Below are positions 9,208 through 20,974 of a DNA stretch of 23,509 nt, in pieces; the stretch's first letter is position 1; every line of letters starts with the position of its first letter. The notes below the pieces were generated by a model. It had not been told where the DNA came from, did not search any database, and saw nothing but the letters and a program-made list of their open reading frames with translations. Position numbers and translations under genes: made by a program. Source of the stretch: Cladosporium sp. IMV 00045 (Eukaryota; Ascomycota; Dothideomycetes; Cladosporiales; Cladosporiaceae); assembly GCA_001931905.2 (NCBI GenBank), contig MSJI02000955.1, forward strand, positions 1 to 23,509, read 5' to 3'.

Positions 9208-10613
9208 CTAAAGATTTTGTGGCTCCTTCGCCATCTCTACATAATCCGTGAGCTCTTGAAAGTACGAGGGCTTGCCACTTTCCCATTTCAACTCATGGGT
9301 GGCACGAGAAACTGTGTGCGCATGTCGCATCGTGATAGATCCATCGACCGCACGAACAAGGGCAGAGTGCCACGGCGTCATGTTCAGAGCCCCTTTCTGG
9401 CGGATGAGACTGATCGAGATCTTCTCTGTGTTCATTGATGGATGAATGGACAGTCTCAGGAAGGCAGGGTACTGGCTAGCAATCGCTGCTGCATATGCCT
9501 ATTTGCATTCAACTAGGTCAGAGAGACGGAACAACACCTCCTTAAGACGGGATCACTCACTCGGCCACGATATATCATCCGTTGAGCAACGTCTTTGCAG
9601 TACCGACGTTTCTGTGTGTTGGGCACGTTCATGACCTTCAGGACCTCTGCCAGCTCCACAGAAAGGAATTTTGCATAGCCGCAGTATGTGGCGCTGATAT
9701 CGGCATCGCACGCGATGGCCTTGACAACATCGAAGTCAGGCGGCATGAATCGAGTCATGATCTCGTTGCGCACTTTCGAGGCTGCCTCCAGATACGCTTC
9801 TTCAGACCTAGGCTCAGGCAAGGTATCATCACCGATGAGGTCGCATAGGCGCGCGAATTGCAGGTTGGTGCAGCCGGTTGACAGAGCGACATGGCGAAGA
9901 GCGCTGCTGTATTGCCAGACTTCCGAATCAGACACTCCCAGAATGTCTGCTCAAGGCATCAGCTCAGAATTGGTGGTCTTGATTGCTTGCAGCTGGTCTC
10001 ATGACTTACCATTATAAACGAGTCCGTCGCTCACAATGCAAATTCGGGCTCCGGGTGAATAGATTTTCTCGATCTCCTCACATAGACCATTCAGCTGCCT
10101 CAGCGCTTCTTCCTCTCCTTTGTCAGGCAGCGGACCTAGCACTTTCGTGGTCTTGTTCGCTGATTTGAACGGAAACGCCGGTAGGACCATGTGTACAGGC
10201 TCATTCTTCAGAATGAACTGCTCGACTTGCATGACAAATTTTTCGACGTAGCGGAGAGGTCGACGCTGCCCACCAATTCCGGGAAGGCAGTATTCATCCA
10301 AGACGTCCAAGATGCGATGTGAAAGGCAACGCGCACTGGGCTGTTGAGTACATTCTGGATCGAGAGCTGAGCTGATTAGAGGTTCTTCTCGCGATCGATC
10401 GTTGATCTGAAAGGTTTCTCGCTGAGACAACGCAGTGGCGCTCTTTCGCAAGATGGGAGATAGAAGCAGCAAGGACCGCAACATTCCGGTCCAGGACCGA
10501 AGAGCATGATGAAACAAACTGGAGAGGGTTTTTCGAATTGAGACAAACATGTTTGACTGTTGTGGAGTCACGGTGGATCTGGGCACAACACAGTCTCTTC
10601 TAAAGGTCGACAC
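9208..10613 (-). CDS. Isocyanide synthase (DIT1/PvcA family), stand-alone
   Basis: Enzymes of this family turn the amino group of an amino acid (usually Tyr or Trp) into an isocyanide with a C1 unit from ribulose 5-phosphate, or make the N-formyl relative as in yeast Dit1. Exons: 10613-10010, 9946-9561, 9498-9208; 426 residues, fully open, introns of 63 and 62 nt with good borders. Family blocks: LPAFPFKSAN (144-153), VLGPLPDKGEE (158-168), SDGLVYNDILGVSD (195-208, created across the first splice), and RLSIHPS (345-351) followed by the TPWH region. The first about 95 residues are not conserved and the start could be a later Met. There is no C-terminal Fe/2OG dioxygenase or NRPS part, unlike several Aspergillus fusions. 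It is divergent from the P450 gene at 11065. Substrate cannot be read from sequence. Confidence 0.92.
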
Positions 10614-11064
10614 GCTGCTTCATACTGAATGGCATGACTTGGAATCAAATGACCTGCGGGACCTCGAATGGTTGCCTGGCCGAAGGAATCCTGGTCACTT
10701 CGCTAAGTTACACCGGTCATTATCACTGAGGATTAGAAGAAGTGCAGTGGTAAGCGTGCATCCCTCGGCCCTGTCTTCGCTCGGATAGTTATAAGCTTAT
10801 GAGGTAAAGTCTAGACCCTTGTATGCCTTCCGTCGTTCTCTCATAGAAAAATTTTAACCACTGCCTACTTCTATAGCTAAGCTTATGCTGCATGCTTACG
10901 CTCACATCGCAAATTAGTGAAGCTTCTGGCACGGCCTAACCTTCAGCTCTACATCGCTGTCTTGATCAGATCACTCGTCGTGTTGTTTATTGCGTTCCAG
11001 TTGCCACTGCTCGCTCTGATATGTCTTGACAGCGCCTTGTTCGTTCGCATACGCTTGAATCACC
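10614..11064. promoter_or_regulatory. Shared divergent promoter of isocyanide synthase and P450
   Basis: These 451 bases separate two divergent start codons. They hold the palindrome ATAAGCTTAT at 10791-10800 and a second TAAGCTTA at 10878-10885. The same 8-mer occurs in two other intergenic regions of the cluster. A shared bidirectional control region is an inference from arrangement and motif recurrence. Confidence 0.6.
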
Positions 11065-12789
11065 ATGGCTTTACTTGACGAGGGCATACACGTGCAAAGG
11101 TTCTTCTCACCCACAGGCGGTCTTGCGGCTCTGATCGTATTGGTGAGCAGCTCCTGAACCCTCCAGCTCGGCTTCAATCTCACTGACACACCAAGCCTAT
11201 TGTCTACGCGCTTTCGGTCTGTCTCTACAATGTTTTCCTGCACCCTTTGAGAAAAGTGCCTGGACCCAGACTTGCCGCAGCCACTCGCCTGGTATGGGCG
11301 TACCACGTCCGCAACGGCACAAATGTCACTCACGTGACCAGGCTGCATGAGAAATACGGCGATGTGGTGCGCGTTGCGCCGACCGAAGTCTCGTTCATCA
11401 GCGGTGAGAAGGCCTGGCCAGAAATCTATGGCCTTCGCACGGGCAAACGCCAGAAAGGCGCGTACCTCAAGGACCCGATGTTTTACCCCGTACCTCCGAG
11501 TGGTGTCAATTCCATCATTGCCTCGTCAGAAGTCGACCATTCCCGCATGCGTCGACTTGTTTCGCACGCATTTTCCGAAAGAGCGTTGCGTGAGCAGGAA
11601 GAGATTCTGCATAAATACGTCGATCTCCTGGTTCAGCGGATGCACGAACAGTGCCAGGGCGAGGCGAAGGGAAAAGCCAACATGATGAGGTGGTACAATT
11701 ATACCACCTTCGACGTGATTGCCGACTTGACGTTTGGAGACTCGTTCCACTGCCTGCAAAACAGCGAGTATCACCCTTGGGTTGCCATGTCTTTCCAGGT
11801 GATGAAGTCCTTCGGCATTATGTCCATCAAACGCTACTTCCCCTGGTGGGGCAAAGTGTCTGCGTTTTTCCAAACACCCGCCGCGCTCAACTTCCGCCGC
11901 GAGTTCTTCGCCTTCGTGGACAAGAAAATCGATGACCGCTTGTCTATGGGCACATCACGGCCGGACTTCATGAGCTTCATTCTGCGGAAACAAGACGAGA
12001 ACGGCATGTCGATTGCAGAGATCCAGTCGTCGCTGAACAGCTTCATGGTTGCAGGAAGTGAGACGAGCGCCACCACGCTGGCGGGTGCGACTTACTATCT
12101 CACGCAGTTTCCCGAGGCGATGCGGCGAGTCGCGGAAGAAGTCCGTGGGCGATTCAAGACCGAAGCGGAGATCAAGATGAAAGAGGTCATGCAGATGCCT
12201 TATCTGATCGCGGTCCTCAACGAGACCCTTCGCCTGTACCCTCCGGTGCCTACTGGTTTCCCTCGAGTCGTGCCTCCAGGCGGTGATGAGCTTAGCGGCT
12301 ACTGGATACCAGAAAAGGTTTGTCGTTCCTTCGAAGCATTGCATAGAACGCTGGACTGACCGTACTCGCAGGCGTCTGTCTATGTCTCGCAGTATCCCGC
12401 CAATCACTCTTCTCGCAACTTCACCGATCCAAACGCTTTCATCCCAGAACGTTGGCTTGGTGGCGAGCGCTTCGCCAAAGACAACTTCGCAGTCTTCAAT
12501 CCGTTCTCCTACGGCCCTCGAGACTGCTTAGGGAAGAAGTAAGTCAAAATAGTTCCAGACAATTCTCTCCGATTTATCATGCTGACATGAAACGCCCGAC
12601 AGCTTGGCAGCAGCAGAAATGCGACTGGTGATGGCCAAGATGATCTGGAACTTTGACTTCGAGCTGCACCCCGATACCAAGGACAACTGGCCTAACCAGC
12701 GTGTGTTTACCGTGTGGGAGCGGCCGGACCTTTTCATCCAGCTCAAGCCTGTTGTGAGAGAAGATATTGCTAGTGAGGTGGATGCTTAG
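11065..12789 (+). CDS. Cytochrome P450 monooxygenase, membrane-anchored
   Basis: Exons: 11065-11142, 11196-12317, 12372-12538, 12603-12789; 517 residues, intact. An N-terminal anchor (about residues 18-40) is followed by the proline hinge KVPGPR. The I-helix oxygen-binding block is AGSETSAT (from 312), the K-helix E369-T-L-R372, and the haem loop [15 protein letters not shown] with Cys452. Overall style matches fungal benzoate-hydroxylase/trichodiene-type P450s of secondary metabolism. It is divergent from the isocyanide synthase, the same arrangement as yeast DIT1-DIT2, where the P450 couples two aromatic units. Here it may oxidise or dimerise the isocyanide; that role is inferred from neighbours only. 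Confidence 0.93.
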
Positions 12790-13224
12790 GATGAGCTGTG
12801 TGAGAGGCAGAGTTGATGTTCTGGGCGCAGGCTTGCCGAGATCGGTATGGGAAACAACCAGGATCGAAATGGTCTGCGCATGTTCAAGAAGCAGAAACGC
12901 CGACTTGAGACCTTAGAAAATGCATTCGAGAATACTCTGCTCGAACCTGTGAATGACAAAGCTGATTACCGCTCATAAGTGGGACTGCGAAAATCCTGCT
13001 CATTAATTCCTGCGCTGTCATGAACGAAAGAATCCCTCAATAGGCGATATTCGAGTATGCAATATCTTTCCTTTGTCAGCAAGACAATCGAGAGGTCGCA
13101 ATCATGCCCAGATTATATGCTTTCATAGAATTTGTTCAAATTCAACGACATAACCCCTTGCCCACTGGCTCAAGACTGCGTTCGCAATACAAATGAAATG
13201 CAGCGTGCAACCCATCCCGGAGAT
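12790..13224. other. Intergenic between convergent 3' ends
   Basis: Lies between the stops of the P450 (+) and the MFS gene (-). Both untranslated ends and terminators must fall here, but I see no distinct gene, repeat or structured RNA. Confidence 0.5.
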
Positions 13225-14905
13225 CTACGTAGCAGTAAAGCGACTCCGAGCTCGCAAACGAGCACCCCAGTACCAAAGCGCGTACATCCCAAAAGTGCAT
13301 CCAAGAGTGAGACCGGCCAAGACAGTAACACCGCGAGCAACTCCCAAGCTCAGAAACAATGGCCGAGAGAAGAGTATAGCCCCGGCGCCGAGAAGTGAGC
13401 GGCCAAGTCCATTGCCCGCCATGAGGCTGGCAGCATACTGAGGATACGACAGAGGCAGGTAGATGAAGATACACTGGAAAACGACGAAGAAGCCCATGTT
13501 GTATATTGTGACGCCGATCAGGCTCACAATCCAATGAATCTGGCCGTCAGAGGTCCAGGCGAAGATGAAAAGACCGATTGGAGGAAAGAGACAGCCAAGT
13601 AGAGCGGGCATTAAGCGCTCTTCCTGGGGACCGAAGCCGTTTGCTTTCAGTCGTTTGGCTTGCCAGCGCAGGTAAAACAGGTAGATCGGTGTTTGGAGAA
13701 GCATGGCAATGACAATCGAGAGGAAAGCCAGCCCAAGCTCACAAAGATTGAAACCGTATCTGTCGACGTAGACGAATGGGAACGACTCAAAGAAAGAGTA
13801 GTAGATCTGCGATTCGTTAGCGTTGTTGGGGTAGGCCGCCGTTGCGTCAATGACCACTGACCCCGTATATCAAACTCGTGTAGATTGCAACAAAAGCAAT
13901 GGCAGGATCCACGGCGATGATCTGAACCGGCCGCCATAAAGCCTCGCGCACGGCTGCAGAGGCTTGCATATCCTTTTGTTTGAACTCAGACTGACTTCGA
14001 AATCGATCACTGCCCGTGATACGACGCAGCCGCCTCGCGCGACGAAGCAAGATGCTATCCGCGGAGGTTTCTGGCAGGCAGAAAAACAGCAGAGAAAAGT
14101 AGGGCCTGCCATCCACAGAATCTCCCACATAGACCACCGCCAGGATTTCGCTTGCACAGAGAATCCAGCAATGGTGGGACCAAGAGACGGACCTGCAGTA
14201 CCAGCAGCCATCCAGAAAGCCATCAGAAAGGGTAGCTGGAAGATGTCAAACATGTCTCCGAAGGTTGCGCCGCCAGTGGCGAGACTCGGGCTGCCAAAGA
14301 ACCCTTGCAGAAACCGAAGCACCAGAATCCAGCGAGGTTGTCTGCCAGCGCGGCTGGAATAGTGAGAATCACAAACAATCCAAACGTAACGATATAGATC
14401 GCGTTGCGGCCAATTCGAGGAACCTCGCTCAAGGGTGAGAACAACAGTGGGCCTATGCCGTACCCAACCACGTAAATTGAGAGACCGAGCGAGGAGACGG
14501 TGATGGACACATCAAAGATGCGAGCCACTTCCTCGATGCCTGGAGTGTATATGGCACTGCTGATGTACACAACGAAGGTGTAAAGACATATCTGCGTTGC
14601 GATGAAAGACTTCTTGCCAAAACTCCAGTTGCGCGGGTTGGCAGGGTCGTCGGCGCCGTACCAGTCGACCAGGACATGCGTCGGTGGGATGACGGGTCTC
14701 GAACGCTGCTCGGACAGCCTGTCTTCTGCATACTCAGAAGAGCTGGGAGAGGTTCTGATGTCTGCTCTGGCTTCGAAGGCACGAAGGCATCGTCAACGGT
14801 GGACAGAGAGAAGTCTTGCTGGTCCTCTCGATGCTGGAGCAGACGGTGGCGGCTGATGTGACGGACAAGGAAGCCAAAGGCAGAGTCGCGTATGATGTCG
14901 AACAT
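13225..14905 (-). CDS. MFS transporter, DHA1 drug/metabolite exporter type, with three single-base frameshifts
   Basis: Probable plasma-membrane exporter of the cluster product. From the ATG at 14905 a hydrophilic N-terminus (FDIIRDSAFG...) leads into VDWYGADDPANPRNWS, typical of the fungal DHA1 group. The next blocks are GLSIYVVGYGIGPLLFSPLS with EVPRIGRN (motif A region), the LQGFFGSPSLATGG block, and C-terminal membrane segments to 13225. An intron at 13861-13807 (GTCAGT...CGCAG) joins IYTSLIYG to IYYSFFESFPF. Frame changes occur between about 14790 and 14690, at about 14321 (TGGTG where TGGGTG would keep frame) and at about 14091 (CTCTG where CTCCTG would). Each is repaired by one added base, giving about 542 residues. 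Sequence error is the likelier cause since the protein is otherwise well preserved. Confidence 0.82.
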
Positions 14906-15561
14906 GTTTGCGAAGACTCAAAGCTATCGAATCACCTGCGACAGCATCTCTGCTACGGTGTCTGGAGCGCAAAAAAGAGTGAGGCATGCAATGCCACCGG
15001 GAGGCAATGCTAGTCGCGAGCGGCTGGGCAGCGTCCACCTGCCGCCCTAGCATCGGAACTTGGCAAATACGGCATCTCCATCAACGCACGTCAGTGACTC
15101 TCCATTCACAGTCACATCGGCTGCGGTGTAAGCTGACAGAAGGGACAAGAGCAAACAAGATAAGCTTATCCCAATCACCCCCGCGCACGCGTCCCCAGCT
15201 TCCACCCACATAACATAACACGGTCCGGCCGGCTCGGCGGCCCGAGCGTATGCTTACTAAACGTCTCATTGGAAGACACCTCGATACGACACTCTCGCAC
15301 GGCATGACCACAGGCATAGAGCTTCAGCCGCATGCATGACCATAAGCACGCGTAAGCACCTTAGCGATGCTTCAATCCACCACGGCTGACGCAAAGACCG
15401 GTGAGCAATGGCAAAGAAGTCCAATTACAACACTCAGGCATTCACGCGACATTCTGCTTGCCTGGAAAAGCTCTGAAGTAACAAATATCACCCCAGGACA
15501 GAGACGATTCCCACATCACAGACTCTCACTCTAGCAGACCCAATACGCTCCCACAAGCAAG
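14906..15561. promoter_or_regulatory. Shared divergent promoter of MFS transporter and methyltransferase
   Basis: The 656 bases between two divergent starts hold a perfect 12-bp palindrome, GATAAGCTTATC (15159-15170). About 20 bases before it lies TAAGCTGACAGAAG (15129-15142). Both elements have close counterparts upstream of the DAHP synthase gene and, in part, before the second P450. No open reading frame here looks genuine. Confidence 0.55.
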
Positions 15562-16733
15562 ATGTCTTCCACTACTACGACCACCAGATCACCCGCCCCA
15601 GCACAGCCTTACAGCACCGGCGTGAACTACCCACTCCCGGCAAAGTACAAACCCCCAATACCAAGATCTCAACAACATTTTACTGACCCCCAACCCACAG
15701 CGTCACCGAGCATGCCCGTCTGGAGGAGCAGTCAGAATGCCTCGCCGACCTAATGGGCCGGACGAACCACGCCCCACTACCAGCAAACCCCTCAACAATC
15801 CTCGACATCGGCTGTGGCACGGGCGTTGTGACGACGCATTTTGGAAACACCAACCCTTCCGCCAGAGTCTACGGAATCGACCTGTCCCCAGTCCCAGACA
15901 TCCACCGCACGCCACCCAACGTCCAATACATCAAAGGCGACATCCACAACCTCGCAAGCGAACAAGCCGGTGGCTTGGCACCGGGAATCGCTGATCTCGT
16001 ATTCGCACGCCTCCTGGTCTGCGGCATCACGGACTGGCCGGCTTGCGTAGCCCGAATGCGCGACTTGGCCAAACCCGGCGGCTGGATCGAGCTGCAAGAC
16101 CTCAACAACCAGCTGTTCGATCGCTCAGGACAGCGTGTCGATGAGGGATTCGAATGGATGCAGATCCTGCGCAGCGCTCTCATGGCACGCGGACTAGACC
16201 CCGACGCCGGCCACCACGCTCGCGAGCACATGGAACGAGCAGGCCTGGTGGACGTGCACACCATGGAGTACAAGTTCACGATCGGAACGTGGCTGTCAGA
16301 CCGCGAGCCGGCGACTCGACGTATGGGCGCGTTCAAAGGCAAAGGCGACCATTTTGTGTTGGCCACGCTCCTGGACGAGGCGCTGGACAAGTCGCAGTAT
16401 GGGGAGGAGAAGCGAGAAACGTTGAAGCAGGAAATGCGCCGGGACATGCGGTATAAGCTTGTTGGAGAAGAGGGGATTTATTACACTTTCACTGTGACTT
16501 ATGGCCGGCGGCCACTGGAAAGTGAGGAATTTGAGAAACGCAAAGAAGGACCTCGACCAAAGACAGCGGCGGTTCGTGAACTCAAGAAGATTGTATGCAA
16601 TAATGGTGTCTCTTACATTTCTATGTCACCGCAACACATGCACTTGCACATCACAGGTGGGCCAAACGACCAAGCGATGAAGAGGGAGGTCAGTACAAAG
16701 GCCGTGTCTGGTCCACGAAGTGCCTTCTCGTAA
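15562..16733 (+). CDS. Class I SAM-dependent methyltransferase
   Basis: Exons: 15562-15644 and 15701-16733; 371 residues, intact. Splicing joins LPAN to VTEHARLEEQSECL, which bypasses the short upstream frame that ends at 15753. Motif I is ILDIGCGTG (residues 61-69); an acidic residue ends the second strand (YGIDLSP), and the later strands read ADLVFARLLVCGITDW and PGGWIELQD. The overall pattern is that of LaeA/UbiE-like small-molecule methyltransferases common in fungal clusters. Placed between exporter and regulator genes, it most likely O- or N-methylates the cluster product, such as phenol groups of a tyrosine-derived isocyanide. The acceptor is not determined by sequence. The C-terminal about 45 residues after the conserved fold look less constrained. 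Confidence 0.9.
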
Positions 16734-16922
16734 CTATCATCTACACACTCGCTTGATAAACACCTACGCCCATGCAACCGAAAAAGAGAAAAAGTCTATC
16801 TTTCCATTCTCCCTGCATGCCACAGACGAGCAGGCTGATACGGCTCGATCCACAGATACGAGGGACCAACATCGCGAAGTAGAAAGCGCATGACCCATCA
16901 ATCAAATGAAACACAACAGCTA

Positions 16923-17949
16923 TCACCTACAACCAGGAAATGGCGCACCAAAACCCGTCTCCATGAATTCCATCGGCGTATTCGCCTTGGAGGACGAATT
17001 CACTCCCACAGAAGACAACGAGCGCAGCTTCGAATTGATCGCAGTGAAAAGATGGTCGAGCTCCGGATCAGACTCAAATATCTCCAGAGACACACCCAGA
17101 CGATGCAAAGACTCCGACCGACGATGGTGCTCTTCCACTTGGCCAGCGAGAGTGATCTTTTGTCCTTGCAAGAGGGTCTCCCGGGGTGGCGTAGCCGGGG
17201 CGGAGAGTTGTGGCGTGGGATATTGGTAGAGAGGCTTACGCGTTGAGGAAGAGCTCGCGCGAACCAAGTCTTCTCTCATGCCAGAGAACTTGCCATATTC
17301 TGGATTTACTAAAGGCAGGTTGTATTGACGATCGTGCGTCTGGAGGGGGATCTGGTCTCTGATCAGAGATGTCTGCGCGCCTTTGATTGTGTCGGAGCCC
17401 TGAAACCTATTAGCGTTGAAATTCTTTGAAAACCCTGAGTTTCCTGCAGCTCTCTACAAACAATGACATACTTGAATGGCACCATTCCCCGCTTGCTCCC
17501 CGTTTGCTACGTTCATGTCGATATCGACCAGATCCAAGTTGAACGCTGTGTCTTGGAATTGACCTTCGAGCAAGGACCATGAATCCTCGAAATTGTGTGT
17601 GCTCCCCATGGCTGTCTCCATTTCAGATTCGAAGGTGGGACAGATCCACTAGTGGGCTTGGAAGTTGCATCAATCCGACCACGCTTTGTTTGCTGGTTCT
17701 TTGATCGACCTCCAGCGCCGTTCTCTTGAATCACAGACTGCTTGTCGTTGGCGGTATTCTTGGGCCGTTTCCTGTCTCCTTGAAGATGTTAGCAACATGA
17801 AATGGATGAAATGTAGGGCCCGTACGGAATCTTTGCTGTGCCATTCGGTTCTGATGCCTTCGTCTTTGCTCATATTCAGAGGGCTCGGGTACATGCCTAC
17901 AGCACCCAGAGCAGGAGCTGCACGTTGCCGATGCGGCGTAGTTGTCCAT
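16923..17949 (-). CDS. Basic-region (bZIP-like) transcription factor, probable cluster regulator, one frameshift
   Basis: Exons: 17949-17826, 17778-17472, 17399-16923. The basic region EYEQRRRHQNRMAQQRFR (residues 24-41) has the N-x-x-A-Q-x-x-F-R signature of fungal bZIP factors. No clear leucine heptads follow it; the next residues are Lys/Arg/Asn-rich and a Cys-rich segment precedes it (CSSCSGCC). Near 17637 the frame changes; one extra C in a CCC run restores it and brings the total to exactly 303 codons. It then continues into the acidic stretch EDSWSLLEGQFQD and a C-terminal region ending at 16923. The missing base is probably a sequencing slip. Position inside the cluster argues for a pathway-specific activator, comparable to the bZIP regulator I recall in the xanthocillin cluster. 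Confidence 0.78.
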
Positions 17950-18875
17950 AACGTACTTGAAGGGGCGGACCGGTTCGTCTGAAGAAGCGGCCTCGCCACA
18001 TGATTGAAATACACAAGTACCGGGCTGGAAGGATTCACATCGGCTCTTTAGATCAGGTATACCTACAAGCTATACAGCCGTTCGGAAACAGCCGCATACA
18101 GCCTGAAGCATGAACGACTTGCGGACCCTCCGATTGGAGGAAAATGGAACCGAGCTGATGGAAGGTCAATCTGGATCGGGGTAAGTGAAGCGCTAGCAGA
18201 TACCGATACGGCCAGTCCAACGTCATAGCAATTGTCACGTCGTAAGCTACGGGATGATATAAAAGCTGAAGGATCGATGGTGCGCTTTAGCTGCAAGAGC
18301 ACCATCCTTTTTGCGTAAGTTCTTGCCGTCTCAACTAAATCCTTCGAACAAAATGCCGCGCTATTGACCTTCCATCGTCACTCAATCAATGTACGCTCGC
18401 ATGAAACCGAGAAAGAAAGTCGAGAGTCCACAAAATACCTATCGGCCCATGATGGTACATGTTCAGCTGGTGGGGAATACGAGCCGGCGTGCATGGACGA
18501 CAAGTCCTTCCGGTGTGAGAGCTCACCGATTGGGGGCGAAGACACATGACAATGGAGGATTCGGTGTTGTATGGTGTGTTTCGACAGCGCGAGGCAGTGG
18601 TGCCATAGCTGCGTGGAGCCGAGACTCAAAGAGGCGAAGGATCAAAGGAAAGGAGGGAGGAGCGAAGAATGAGGTTCCTCCCGGCCAAGCCACCGCGCCT
18701 TCAGCTCCTTTGAAGTCGACGCGAGCGCACACCACATAAGATCGGCGCAATTAAATCGGGCCCCAACGGCGAAATCTTGGAGCGGGCTAGAGCGTCCCGA
18801 CGGACCGCGCGCGGCCCATGATCGACTGCCGAAAGCCAATCAGCCACGGCCGGTCTCGAACGTGACCTGATGCCA
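17950..18875. other. Intergenic: promoter of the basic-region factor and unassigned sequence
   Basis: Holds the upstream region of the regulator gene. A TATAAAAG box on the plus strand (18258-18265) is followed by an 8-bp inverted repeat (GATGGTGC at 18276 and GCACCATC at 18299, 15-base loop) ending in a run of five T. No plausible coding sequence follows: the longest plus-strand frame (18389-18739) is Arg/Ser-rich with no recognisable domain. Confidence 0.4.
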
Positions 18876-20229
<1,354 letters not shown>

Positions 20230-20974
20230 GCTGATAAGAGTGGTCTATCCCTCAAATGCCTCCTATCTCGAGATGCTAAACACAACAAATAGAAGTGCTC
20301 TACTATATATTTTCACAATCACAACACGACAGCAGTAAATGCAGCCTTCAACAACGACCCTCTCACCCAAAACTCCAAACAGCAAGCACTTGCACCCAAC
20401 TAAAGCTTACGAACATTGTTGCACGACAGACTCGCCTCCCGCCGGTAAGCCTGCATGAAAGACTGCGATGTCCAGTGCATGTTTACACGGGTAAAGCTGC
20501 GCCGTGGGTTTGCTTTGACGATATAAGCTTACACTGAGCCCGTCGCAAGTGGTGGAACATACAAGCGTAAAAGCTTCCCAGCTGACAGAAAGCTTACTGC
20601 TGCGTGATCAGGTGCAAAACCGACGATCAAAGGGCCGCGTGGTGTGATCAGCGATACCGGCCTTTTAGTGCAGGCAGCATTAGACGAGCGAATTGCTTTT
20701 ACGTGTCCCGCGATGTCTTCTTTTTCTTTCTTTGTTGCTCGGCGAAGTCCGCGAGTATTACGTTGTGGCAAGCCACATGCTTCGCATGGATATTCTCTGT
20801 AACTTAGGTCTCGGTCTACGTATGCTCGATCTCTTTCGTCGTATCACATCACGCCTCGGAAAACCAGGAAAGAATTCTGTAGAATCACTCTGATTTATTC
20901 ATTTACTAGTTGATATTGTCGTGTTACATGTATTCATGTGCTCCCTGCAGCAACGGAAACCCACAGTTGCGAAA
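20230..20974. promoter_or_regulatory. Upstream region of DAHP synthase with recurrent HindIII-like palindromes
   Basis: The 745 bases between the DAHP synthase start and the 3' end of the ATP-grasp gene contain TAAGCTTA (20524-20531). A further AAAGCTTA lies at 20589-20596, directly after AGCTGACAGAA (20580-20590). The same two elements lie between the MFS and methyltransferase genes. I found no gene here; the short frames on both strands are low-complexity or unsupported. Confidence 0.5.

Noticed and set aside
9208..10613. A fused TauD-type dioxygenase or NRPS domain on the isocyanide synthase
   Set aside because: The frame ends at 9208 directly after the family's own C-terminal blocks, and no such domain occurs elsewhere in the window.
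13862..14905. Introns as the explanation of the MFS frame changes
   Set aside because: The conserved protein blocks abut directly at the changes at about 14321 and 14091, leaving no room for an intron; a single added base restores frame each time.
18258..18315. TATAAAAG box plus hairpin and T run as a small RNA gene
   Set aside because: No tRNA boxes or known RNA fold recognised; an 8-bp stem is weak evidence.
18389..18739. 116-codon plus-strand frame after the TATA box
   Set aside because: Composition is Arg/Ser-rich and random-looking, with no domain and overlapping frames of similar length on the other strand.
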